From positions 4,731 to 10,887 of the forward strand of contig DBCW01000173.1 in assembly GCA_002293265.1 (NCBI GenBank): a stretch of DNA of 6,157 nt, in the 5' to 3' direction. The position numbers and the translations under genes were made by a program. A model generated the notes under the pieces. That model searched no databases. It saw nothing but the letters and a program-made list of their open reading frames with translations, and had not been told where the DNA came from. Source of the DNA: Eggerthellales bacterium UBA948. GTDB taxonomy: Bacteria; Actinomycetota; Coriobacteriia; Coriobacteriales; UBA8131. This document shows, in pieces, positions 1 to 6,157 of the stretch (positions are counted from its first letter, which is position 1; each line of letters begins with the position of its first letter).

Positions 1-3000
1 AACCGGAACATCCAGCACTCAGGCCAGCAAAGCTCACGAACCTATCAATCTTCTCGTTTTATTCAATCTCAAAGCCGGCAGTACCAATCGCGAGGGCTTG
101 AAAGAGATTTATGCGGTGGTGAGAGGAAACCATACGCTTAAAGACTTTGAGAAATATGCGCTAAATGGCATTGAGGTCTCAAAGCTGAAGAAAGATTACA
201 AAGACTCCATAAACGCCTATCCGGACTATGCATCATTTGCGCATACCTTCTGTCGCCTGATGGGTATCGGCGGCAAGATAAAAACACTTGAGCTGCTACA
301 CAAGACTCAAGCAGCTAAGAACTTTGGCTCTTTAGACGACCTGTTTCGCAAGTTCATGTTGGATGAACCACAAACATTTACACAGGCGCAAGAAGCGGTG
401 GAGCAGTTCTCGGCTTTGTCGCAAGCCTATAGGGGAGTAGTTGAGCAGCGCCAGCAAATGCAACACCTTGAGCCGTTGGTGCAGCTGGACGATGACTACA
501 AAAAAGCACTTGATGCGCAAATACGCGCTATTCGCTTAGCCGGAGCTTTAGACAGTTTTACCAATCAGCTGATTATGGAAAATCTACAAAGCCAAAAGCA
601 GATAAAACTCCGTGAGGCAAGCCGTGCAGCCGAGGAGATACAAAGAACAAAAAGCGAGTACGACCAAGCAAAAAGCGAACTAACATTGGCTGAGGCAAGC
701 CTAACAAATCTTGGTGGCTTTGCCTTGGACAACGCAAACATGCAAGTACTAAACCAGGAACAACAAGTACGCCTGGTGGAGCAAAACCGCAGTAAGCTCA
801 CTAAAGACCTCGCGTGCGCCAATATAAATAGCGTTCCTCAGTCCTTGGCAGGCTGGAGTGAACTTTGTCAAACAGTTCAAGATCAGGCAAAAGAAGCTGA
901 GGCTGTTGAGGCGGCAAACAAAGCCGAGGATTATGCACAATACGGAAATGTGGATAAGCTCAAGAAAGAGGGCGAAGCAATTAATAGCGAGCTTCGTCAC
1001 TTGCGCAGTCAACAGACCAATATACCCTCAGCGCTTCACCAGGTACGCGTAGACATCGCTAGGCATATCGGTGCCTCTATGGAAGACTTACCCTTTGTTG
1101 GCGAGCTTTTGGAAGTTAAGCCGCAATATCAAGCCTGGCAAGGTGCCATCGAGCGACTTTTAGGGCAGCAGGCAAAAACAATGTTGGTCGCACAACGCTA
1201 TGTCAAAGCCGTGGCTGCCTATGTTGACGAGACCCATCTAGGCTTACGCTTTGAATACGACTCGGTTCCCTCACAAGTTGAGGTACCGCAGCGTACTTTA
1301 TCCGAGCAATCTGTGACAAGGAAGCTAATGGTTGCTCAGCATAAAAAGCACCCGGAATACTCCAACTGGATAAATGCCTTTCTACGCGAGCGTTACAACT
1401 ACGCTTGTGTAGAGTCGTCTTCTGAGCTTAAAGGTCATACGCATGCAATCACCATTGCCGGGCAGATCAAGAAGAACAACCGACACATAAAAGACGACCG
1501 CCATCCGATAAACGATCGCACGCGCTGGGTGTTGGGAATAAACAACGACGATAAGATTGATCAACTTATTAAAAATGCGCAAGACAATCAACGTGAGATG
1601 GACAAAGCTAACGCAATTGCCACCGCCATTGGCGAGCGCTCTCGCAAAGCCCACGACTTAGAACGTTTGGCAACTATGCTGGATGGGGCGCAGTGGAAGA
1701 GCTACGACATATTAAGCGCCAATGAGGAGCTTGACTCTGCTCGCGCTTATCACGAAAAGCTCAAAAAGACTGATAAAAAGATGGATCAAGCACGCGAGCT
1801 GCGCGATGAGGCTGAAAAGCGCAAGGATCTTGCTGATGAGGCTTATCTGGGCGCTCAAGTAGCCCGGCAGCAGATACAGATCACACTTGCAGATATCGAA
1901 GAAAAGATCACTCACTTTGCTCAGCGCCTTAAAGAAGCTATGCAGATATCAGCTGATGACCAGCAAGCATTGCTCAAGTTATTTAAAAAGCAAAACAAGA
2001 GTTACCAAGAAAACACTGAGACCATCAATGAGACTGCCCGCCACGTACAAAGCGCTATTAACGATGATGAAAAACGTGCCGGTGAGGCGATGCAAGTTGC
2101 TCAGTCAGCCGCCGAGCGAATTATGCATGACTACAAACAAACGTGGTCTATCAGAGCCGCAGACCTAAGCGAAGATTTTGTTGACAAGGAAGCTTACCTT
2201 GCAATATATAGGCAGATAAAAGCTACAGGACTACCGGAGTTTGAGCAAAAGTTTCTTGAAGTGCTGCACAACTTTAGTCAAGACCAGATAACGGTTATCG
2301 CGTCTACCATCAGGCGTGCACTTAAGGAAGTAAGAGAGAAGCTCTACCCGGTCAACTTATCGCTTAACCGCTCTGAGTATAACGCCGGCATATTTCTTCA
2401 GATTGATGTAAAGGGCAATCGCGGCAAGCAGGCCGAAGATTTTTTGGACGAGCTCCAAACAATAGCTGAAGGAACGTGGAATGAAGATGATATCACCACA
2501 GCCGAGTTGCGCTACAAACGTATCTCAAAGATTATCGACCGCCTAAAATCCGGTGAATATGCCGATAGGATGTGGCGGCAATCATGTTTAGATACCAGGC
2601 AGCACGTCAGCTTCATTGCCAAAGAACTTGATGTTTCGGGCAACGTGCAAGGTGTACATAGCTCGGATGCCGGGCTTTCGGGTGGGCAAAAGCAGAAGTT
2701 GGTAATCTTTTGTTTAGCCGCTGCGCTCAGATATCAGCTGGCCGACGAGGAGCAGCAATTTCCCAGCTACGGTACAGTCATTCTCGACGAGGCCTTTGAC
2801 AAAGCTGACTACAGCTTTGCAGCCACGGCGATGAACATCTTCCACGCTTTTGGTTTTCACATGGTACTGGCCACGCCACTAAAGCTGTTGCGCACACTGG
2901 AACCATATATAGGTGAGATCGCTGCGGTACACTGCGAGGAGTCAAAGCATTCGTTGTTGCAAATCGTTTCTATCGATGAAGAAAGTGATTCAGGAGTTAA

Positions 3001-3043
3001 AAGCAAGCCTGTCGCATCGCAAGAAAACGAGGTCGTGAGTTAA
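1..3043 (+). CDS. jetC: JetC, SMC/MukB-like ATPase subunit of a Wadjet (JetABCD) plasmid-defence system; 5' end missing
   Basis: This is the motor subunit of a Wadjet/MksB-type condensin-like complex, which uses ATP to reel in DNA and detect small circular plasmids. The frame is open to base 2, so the gene starts upstream; the TTG at 98 is only the first start-like codon in view and is not the true start. About 1013 codons are visible. The family is usually somewhat longer, and the missing piece should carry Walker A. A conserved block with LLHKTQAAKN and FMLDEP lies near 285-370. It is followed by a charged helical arm (about 390-1050), a hinge-like region (about 1080-1555) with PFVGELLEV and a DDRHPINDRTRWVLG block, and a second coiled arm (about 1555-2180). 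The ATPase head then has the ABC signature GLSGGQKQK at 2672, Walker B VILDEAF at 2777-2797 (D at 2786, catalytic E at 2789), D-loop DKAD at 2798-2809 and LATPLK near 2870-2885. The last ~35 residues form an acidic/polar tail. The pairing with jetD supports the call; JetA and JetB would be upstream. RecF/SbcC-like or MukB proper are less likely, given the jetD neighbour and the hinge motifs. Confidence 0.93.
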   Translation, partial: TGTSSTQASKAHEPINLLVLFNLKAGSTNREGLKEIYAVVRGNHTLKDFEKYALNGIEVSKLKKDYKDSINAYPDYASFAHTFCRLMGIGGKIKTLELLHKTQAAKNFGSLDDLFRKFMLDEPQTFTQAQEAVEQFSALSQAYRGVVEQRQQMQHLEPLVQLDDDYKKALDAQIRAIRLAGALDSFTNQLIMENLQSQKQIKLREASRAAEEIQRTKSEYDQAKSELTLAEASLTNLGGFALDNANMQVLNQEQQVRLVEQNRSKLTKDLACANINSVPQSLAGWSELCQTVQDQAKEAEAVEAANKAEDYAQYGNVDKLKKEGEAINSELRHLRSQQTNIPSALHQVRVDIARHIGASMEDLPFVGELLEVKPQYQAWQGAIERLLGQQAKTMLVAQRYVKAVAAYVDETHLGLRFEYDSVPSQVEVPQRTLSEQSVTRKLMVAQHKKHPEYSNWINAFLRERYNYACVESSSELKGHTHAITIAGQIKKNNRHIKDDRHPINDRTRWVLGINNDDKIDQLIKNAQDNQREMDKANAIATAIGERSRKAHDLERLATMLDGAQWKSYDILSANEELDSARAYHEKLKKTDKKMDQARELRDEAEKRKDLADEAYLGAQVARQQIQITLADIEEKITHFAQRLKEAMQISADDQQALLKLFKKQNKSYQENTETINETARHVQSAINDDEKRAGEAMQVAQSAAERIMHDYKQTWSIRAADLSEDFVDKEAYLAIYRQIKATGLPEFEQKFLEVLHNFSQDQITVIASTIRRALKEVREKLYPVNLSLNRSEYNAGIFLQIDVKGNRGKQAEDFLDELQTIAEGTWNEDDITTAELRYKRISKIIDRLKSGEYADRMWRQSCLDTRQHVSFIAKELDVSGNVQGVHSSDAGLSGGQKQKLVIFCLAAALRYQLADEEQQFPSYGTVILDEAFDKADYSFAATAMNIFHAFGFHMVLATPLKLLRTLEPYIGEIAAVHCEESKHSLLQIVSIDEESDSGVKSKPVASQENEVVS
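3029..3033 (+). promoter_or_regulatory. Probable ribosome binding site of jetD, inside the end of jetC
   Basis: GAGGT lies 11 bases before the ATG at 3045 and within the last codons of jetC. It is the only purine-rich SD-like match nearby. An in-frame TGA at 3036-3038 rules out any start further upstream, so it supports ATG 3045. Its position inside jetC suggests translation of the two genes is coupled. Confidence 0.5.
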
Positions 3044-3044
3044 C

Positions 3045-4283
3045 ATGATTTCTGTGGATGAGGCCAAGCAAAAGGCCGCGCAACACTTTGAAAGGCACTA
3101 CAGAAATTGGATTGCCGATTTGGTCAAGCAAGCTTTAGAATTAGCGACCAAGGAAGATGCACCGGTTGAGTTCTCACTTCCCCTACATCCACCCACAGAA
3201 CAAGCGGTTCTTAGTGACAGCGCAAAAGCTCGCAAGTGGGTTCAGGGGTGGCGAACCAACAAACACTCCAATAACGTCGCTTGGAAAACTGTGGAGTGGA
3301 AAAGTGTCGGCAGGCAAAACATTCCCACCAGATTAACCTTGTCATCACCGGAAGAAATTGCCGCATTTATTTCGCGTCAAACCGAGTGGAATTGCATAAA
3401 AGAGCGCAGCCTAAAGATAGCTGAATGCTGGGTAAAGGATTGGTGCTCACAGCATTGTGTTTCTGACCGGCATAACGAAAGTCAAGGCGCCAACACAAAC
3501 ATAAGCGCCAACATCGCCGGCGCAATAGCTAAAATCATCACAAAGATCAGCGTGCTAAGCGAGGCAAACTGGAACATCTATCTTCAAGTGCTGGACTGGC
3601 TTATCAAAAACCCAAACACCCATGTTTACGTGCGCCAACTTCCCATACGCGGGATCGACAGCAAATGGTTGGAGCAACACCGAGGCATTCTTGAGCCCCC
3701 ATACAGCGCAATGACCGGCAAACATGGTTTTCCATTTCTAAAAGCACCTAAGCAGTTCAGAGTAAAAATCCTTGATCAAAACATAGCGCCATCAGAAATA
3801 GAAGATCTCACACTCTCACCCAAAGAGCTAAGCAAGCTATCAAAACTGCCCAAGTTGGTCTTTATTTGCGAGAATCTCGTATCGGTTCTCTCGTTTCCCC
3901 AAGTCGCCCGGTCAATTGCAATTCACGGTAGCGGTTACGCAGTAAGCGCACTTGCAGAGATCGAGTGGCTTGAGAATGTACCGATAATCTACTGGGGCGA
4001 TCTGGACAGCAACGGTTTTGCAATACTCAACCAGCTGCGTCATCATCACGATAACGTCACATCAATGATGATGGATCAAGAGACGCTTGCTAAGCATCGA
4101 GAGCTTTGTGTTGTAGAAGAAAAACCCAACACAGGCACATTTGATCGTCTCACAAAAGAAGAGCAAGAAACATTACGTGTTTTGCTTACAGGAGACACTG
4201 CGTTAAGATTAGAACAGGAACGTATAGGCTGGCAATACGCAACGGCAAAGATCGCAGAAACTGCAAATGCCGCACTCAATTAA
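3045..4283 (+). CDS. jetD: JetD, Toprim-domain nuclease subunit of the Wadjet system (DUF3322 + DUF2220)
   Basis: This complete 412-residue protein is the effector of the Wadjet system: known JetD proteins are dimeric, topoisomerase VI/Spo11-like Toprim nucleases that cleave plasmid DNA once JetABC has engaged it. The N-terminal part (about 1-200) matches the DUF3322 pattern, with helical, basic segments such as KARKWVQGWR (61-70). A conserved QLPIRGIDSKWLEQHRG block spans 198-214. The C-terminal DUF2220/Toprim part (about 265-400) has the metal-binding acid E276 in FICENL, then D319 and D321 in YWGDLDSNGF, a further conserved stretch with MDQETLAKHRE (343-353), and RLEQERIGW (388-396). No signal peptide or membrane segment is seen, so it should be cytosolic. 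The ATG follows the jetC stop by one base, and an in-frame TGA just upstream makes it the first possible start. The motif reads DLDSNG where many relatives, as I recall them, read DIDTHG; the catalytic acids are kept, so it looks functional. MksG is the equivalent name in Mks systems. Confidence 0.95.
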   Translation: MISVDEAKQKAAQHFERHYRNWIADLVKQALELATKEDAPVEFSLPLHPPTEQAVLSDSAKARKWVQGWRTNKHSNNVAWKTVEWKSVGRQNIPTRLTLSSPEEIAAFISRQTEWNCIKERSLKIAECWVKDWCSQHCVSDRHNESQGANTNISANIAGAIAKIITKISVLSEANWNIYLQVLDWLIKNPNTHVYVRQLPIRGIDSKWLEQHRGILEPPYSAMTGKHGFPFLKAPKQFRVKILDQNIAPSEIEDLTLSPKELSKLSKLPKLVFICENLVSVLSFPQVARSIAIHGSGYAVSALAEIEWLENVPIIYWGDLDSNGFAILNQLRHHHDNVTSMMMDQETLAKHRELCVVEEKPNTGTFDRLTKEEQETLRVLLTGDTALRLEQERIGWQYATAKIAETANAALN

Positions 4284-4357
4284 AACCTCATTCAAAAACT
4301 CACCGTAAACCCATATCGCATAACCAACTTGATATACAATAGAAAATAGCACAAACA

Positions 4358-4381
4358 GCGCAGTTATATTTATAATAGTGC
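4358..4381. repeat. Imperfect inverted repeat (weak dyad) in the intergenic gap
   Basis: Two 11-base arms, GCGCAGTTATA (4358-4368) and TATAATAGTGC (4371-4381), flank two T bases. As RNA they would pair at 10 of 11 positions, counting two G-U pairs, with one A-A mismatch. The inner half is only A-T pairs and a two-base loop is too tight for a stable hairpin, so a protein-binding dyad is as plausible as an RNA structure. No T-run follows on the + strand. It overlaps the possible -10 box. Chance symmetry in AT-rich DNA is a real alternative. Confidence 0.3.
4371..4376 (+). promoter_or_regulatory. Possible -10 promoter element for the histidine kinase gene
   Basis: A perfect TATAAT stands about 105 bases before the kinase ATG, in the gap between the two transcription units. 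The hexamer 17 bases upstream (AGCACA at 4348-4353) is a poor -35 match and there is no TGn extension, so the call rests on the -10 box and its location alone. A transcript starting here would have a leader of roughly 100 bases. Confidence 0.22.
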
Positions 4382-4468
4382 ATAGCATTACCATTCGCCA
4401 CTCGCAATTTGACTGCCGCAACACAGCAGCATTGTCGTCAAAAAAATGCAAACGCAAGGTTTCGGGAT

Positions 4469-4472
4469 AGGT
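4469..4472 (+). promoter_or_regulatory. Weak ribosome binding site supporting the kinase start at 4482
   Basis: AGGT lies nine bases before the ATG at 4482. The only other in-frame ATG after the upstream stop (TGA at 4410-4412) is at 4446, and the A-rich stretch before it contains no SD-like sequence. This favours 4482, without excluding the longer start, which would add 12 residues. Confidence 0.35.
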
Positions 4473-4481
4473 AGATATACA

Positions 4482-6157
4482 ATGTTTGATGATAAAGCGA
4501 TCTTTACCTCAGACACACTCAATCAGCACGAGATGCTGCTTGGTATCATCAACAACGTGGCCGAACTGATGCTGGCAACCGACTCATCCAACTTAAATGA
4601 ATCAATCAAACCTGCGTTGGAATCCCTGGCCTTTGCTTTAAACGTAGATCGCGTAAACGTTTGGCGAAACGATTTCATCGACGGCGATCTCGTCTACAGA
4701 CAAGAGTACAGCTGGACTTCCGCATTTTGCCCCGCAGCAAATGCAGTGTCGGATAACGAATACTTCTCCTATAAGATCACTGTGCCTACCTGGCTGGATC
4801 GTTTTAGTCAGGGGTTCATAATCAATGGTTCATTCAAAGAACTGGACGCAAACGAACAAGAACGCCTGGGACCGTATCAGATCAAGTCTATATTGGTGAT
4901 ACCAACGATCGTCCACGGTCGTCTTTGGGGATTTTTAAGCTTTGATGACCTGAGTAAAGAACGTAAATTTGACGATGACCAGGTACGACTGATCAAATCC
5001 GGATCGTTGATGATCGCCAGCGCAATAGAGCGCACGCGCAGCGAAGAGCAAATAAAACAACGACTGATACAACAAAGCATCATGCTTGATATATCCCAAA
5101 GCTTATTAGCCAGCGATTCTGCCGATGATCTCATCGCCGATGCCTTGCATAAAATGGGAACCTTTCTTGGAGCACATCGTGTTTTGGTGGCAAGGTTTGA
5201 ACGTCCCGGAAAGCACTGCATCTTAGAACACGTTTGGTTTGCCGAGGAGCGCTGGAACAAAGACTTTAATCGAGACATTCTCGACCAGGCAGACAACCAT
5301 AACTTCCCGAAAAAAATGCCCGTAGAAGACTTTGCCCCAACTTTGCTATGCAACAATGTGCATAAAGATACCAAGTGGAAAAGTGCACTCACACTCAGCC
5401 CCGAGATCAAAGCCTTTATCTGGAGCTGTGTATATGTAGAAAATGAGCTTTGGGGTCTGGTTTTTGTTGAAGATTGCTTAGGACCGCGCGAATGGAGTGC
5501 TAGCGACACAAATCTTGTTGGCATGTTTAGCAGCGTGCTTTCCGGCGCTATAACCAGGAACAACATCGACATCGAGCGCAACGAGGCTCTGGAAGCGGCA
5601 ATCAAAGCCAGCCAAGCAAAAAGCCAGTTCCTCTCCAACATGAGCCATGAGATACGCACGCCACTAAACACCATAATCGGCATGTCCACAATTGGTGGCA
5701 ATGCAAAAAACATTGAGAAAAAAGACGATTCATTCAAAAAGATAGCTAATGCATCGCAGCATCTGCTTGCCGTTATCAACGATATCTTGGATATGTCAAA
5801 GATTGAAGCCAACAAGTTGGAGCTAAACAACGTTTGTTTTCGCTTTGAGGAAATGATTGAGCGTGTAGTAAATGTTGTTGGCTTTTGGTGCGAGAAGAAA
5901 GGGCAGACACTTGCCGTAGATGTTGACCCCAGCATTCCAATGGTCGTTTACGGCGATGATCATAGGTTGGGTCAAGTGGTCGCAAACCTGTTGAGCAACG
6001 CAATAAAATTTACTCAAAAAGGTGGCAGTATCTGGCTGGAAGCATCATGCATTAGCTCCACAGCCAGCACTTACACCATCAAGATCAGCGTGCGTGATAC
6101 CGGCATCGGCATAAGCGCCGAGCAGCAAACCCGCCTGTTCAACGCCTTTGAGCAGGC
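4482..6157 (+). CDS. Soluble GAF-GAF sensor histidine kinase; 3' end missing
   Basis: This protein would autophosphorylate a histidine in response to a cytosolic signal and pass the phosphate to a response regulator. The frame is open from the ATG to the window edge (558 full codons) and has no stop. Two GAF-like sensory regions are inferred at about 38-183 (with RVNVWRN and a late SILVIP...GRLWGFLSFDD core) and about 200-360 (AHRVLVARFE...ELWGLVFVED). They share the GAF strand pattern, with 'LWG' in the same late strand of each. A helical linker leads to HisKA with the H-box FLSNMSHEIRTPL, phosphoacceptor H389, and the second helix ILDMSKIEANKLEL (from about 432). The ATPase domain shows the N-box NLLSNAIKFT (N506), G1 box DTGIGI (D539) and F-box-like LFNAFEQ at the edge. 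The G2 box and any receiver or Hpt domains would lie beyond the window; this HisKA/N-box style is common in hybrid kinases, so receivers are likely but unseen. No transmembrane segment or signal peptide is seen. The ligand is unknown. It follows jetD on the same strand after a 198-bp gap, so co-transcription is doubtful and no role in defence can be claimed. Confidence 0.92.
   Translation, partial: MFDDKAIFTSDTLNQHEMLLGIINNVAELMLATDSSNLNESIKPALESLAFALNVDRVNVWRNDFIDGDLVYRQEYSWTSAFCPAANAVSDNEYFSYKITVPTWLDRFSQGFIINGSFKELDANEQERLGPYQIKSILVIPTIVHGRLWGFLSFDDLSKERKFDDDQVRLIKSGSLMIASAIERTRSEEQIKQRLIQQSIMLDISQSLLASDSADDLIADALHKMGTFLGAHRVLVARFERPGKHCILEHVWFAEERWNKDFNRDILDQADNHNFPKKMPVEDFAPTLLCNNVHKDTKWKSALTLSPEIKAFIWSCVYVENELWGLVFVEDCLGPREWSASDTNLVGMFSSVLSGAITRNNIDIERNEALEAAIKASQAKSQFLSNMSHEIRTPLNTIIGMSTIGGNAKNIEKKDDSFKKIANASQHLLAVINDILDMSKIEANKLELNNVCFRFEEMIERVVNVVGFWCEKKGQTLAVDVDPSIPMVVYGDDHRLGQVVANLLSNAIKFTQKGGSIWLEASCISSTASTYTIKISVRDTGIGISAEQQTRLFNAFEQ

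Larger units (their letters stand above)
4284..4481. other. Intergenic gap between the Wadjet operon and the histidine kinase
   Basis: These 198 bases are richer in A and T than the flanking genes and hold no convincing gene on either strand. I found no GC-rich hairpin followed by a T-run after the jetD stop, so no intrinsic terminator can be called. A weak dyad and a TATAAT box lie near the middle. The 10-mer GATATACAAT occurs twice (4331-4340 and 4474-4483). An open frame on the minus strand crosses the gap into the 3' end of jetD and is hydrophobic, but gene status is not supported. The change in gene function across this gap suggests an operon boundary. Confidence 0.6.

Noticed and set aside
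858..1052. Plus-strand alternative-frame open frames inside jetC (also 1887-2168)
   Set aside because: They overlap the coiled-coil arms in another frame and have basic, low-information translations; jetC is the supported reading.
1382..1654. Minus-strand open frame under the jetC hinge, with others at 332-520, 565-822, 749-1012 and 1712-1915
   Set aside because: All are antisense to conserved jetC coding sequence, lack start signals, and have no recognisable domain.
3486..3513. Short direct repeat GCGCCAACA within jetD
   Set aside because: It is two 9-base copies 18 bases apart inside an Asn/Ala-rich coding stretch; it keeps the frame and is explained by codon repetition.
4284..4345. Intrinsic terminator after jetD
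   Set aside because: No GC-rich stem followed by a T-run could be found; the only T/A-rich dyad is further on and lacks a T-tract.
4877..5935. A 352-residue open frame on the minus strand
   Set aside because: It lies wholly antisense to the histidine kinase, whose H, N and G1 boxes are clear in the + frame. Its Ser/Leu-rich translation with no recognisable motif is typical of a shadow frame.
1..6157. tRNA or rRNA genes, CRISPR arrays, insertion sequences or attachment sites
   Set aside because: No regularly spaced repeats, transposase or integrase motifs, or terminal inverted repeats were seen, and almost all the window is coding for three identified proteins.

Overview
The window holds the 3' part of a Wadjet-type (JetABCD) plasmid-defence operon, followed by the start of an unrelated-looking sensor histidine kinase. 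All three genes lie on the + strand. The first two are packed together (1 bp apart). A 198-bp gap without a convincing gene separates them from the third.

Region 1 (1-3043) is the SMC-like ATPase JetC, also called MksB-like. It is cut by the left edge of the window: the reading frame is open to base 2, and the N-terminal Walker A part lies outside. The hinge, both coiled-coil flanks, the ABC signature, Walker B and D-loop are all readable. Region 2 (3045-4283) is a complete jetD, the Toprim nuclease subunit (DUF3322 + DUF2220 architecture), with its acidic E...DxD triad intact. From knowledge of the family, JetA (kleisin-like) and JetB (KITE-like) should be encoded just upstream, off the window. 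JetABC is a condensin-like DNA motor that detects small closed-circular DNA, and JetD cuts it. No other defence gene is visible here.

Region 3 (4284-4481) is AT-richer intergenic DNA with a weak dyad symmetry and a possible -10 box. Region 4 (4482-6157) is a soluble histidine kinase with two GAF-like sensory regions, a HisKA phosphoacceptor domain and the first part of the ATPase domain. It runs off the right edge. Because it has no stop inside the window, a search for closed ORFs misses it, and only antisense shadows appear there.

Host: the sequence has no taxonomic marker. Moderate base composition, SD-like GAGGT/AGGT sites and a large soluble GAF-GAF-HisKA kinase would fit a bacterium such as an anaerobic Gram-positive (Firmicutes or Coriobacteriia), but this is a weak inference. 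The system is recognisable rather than new. The points worth a second look are a variant residue pattern in the JetD Toprim motif, the defence-to-kinase junction, and an antisense hydrophobic reading frame in the gap.
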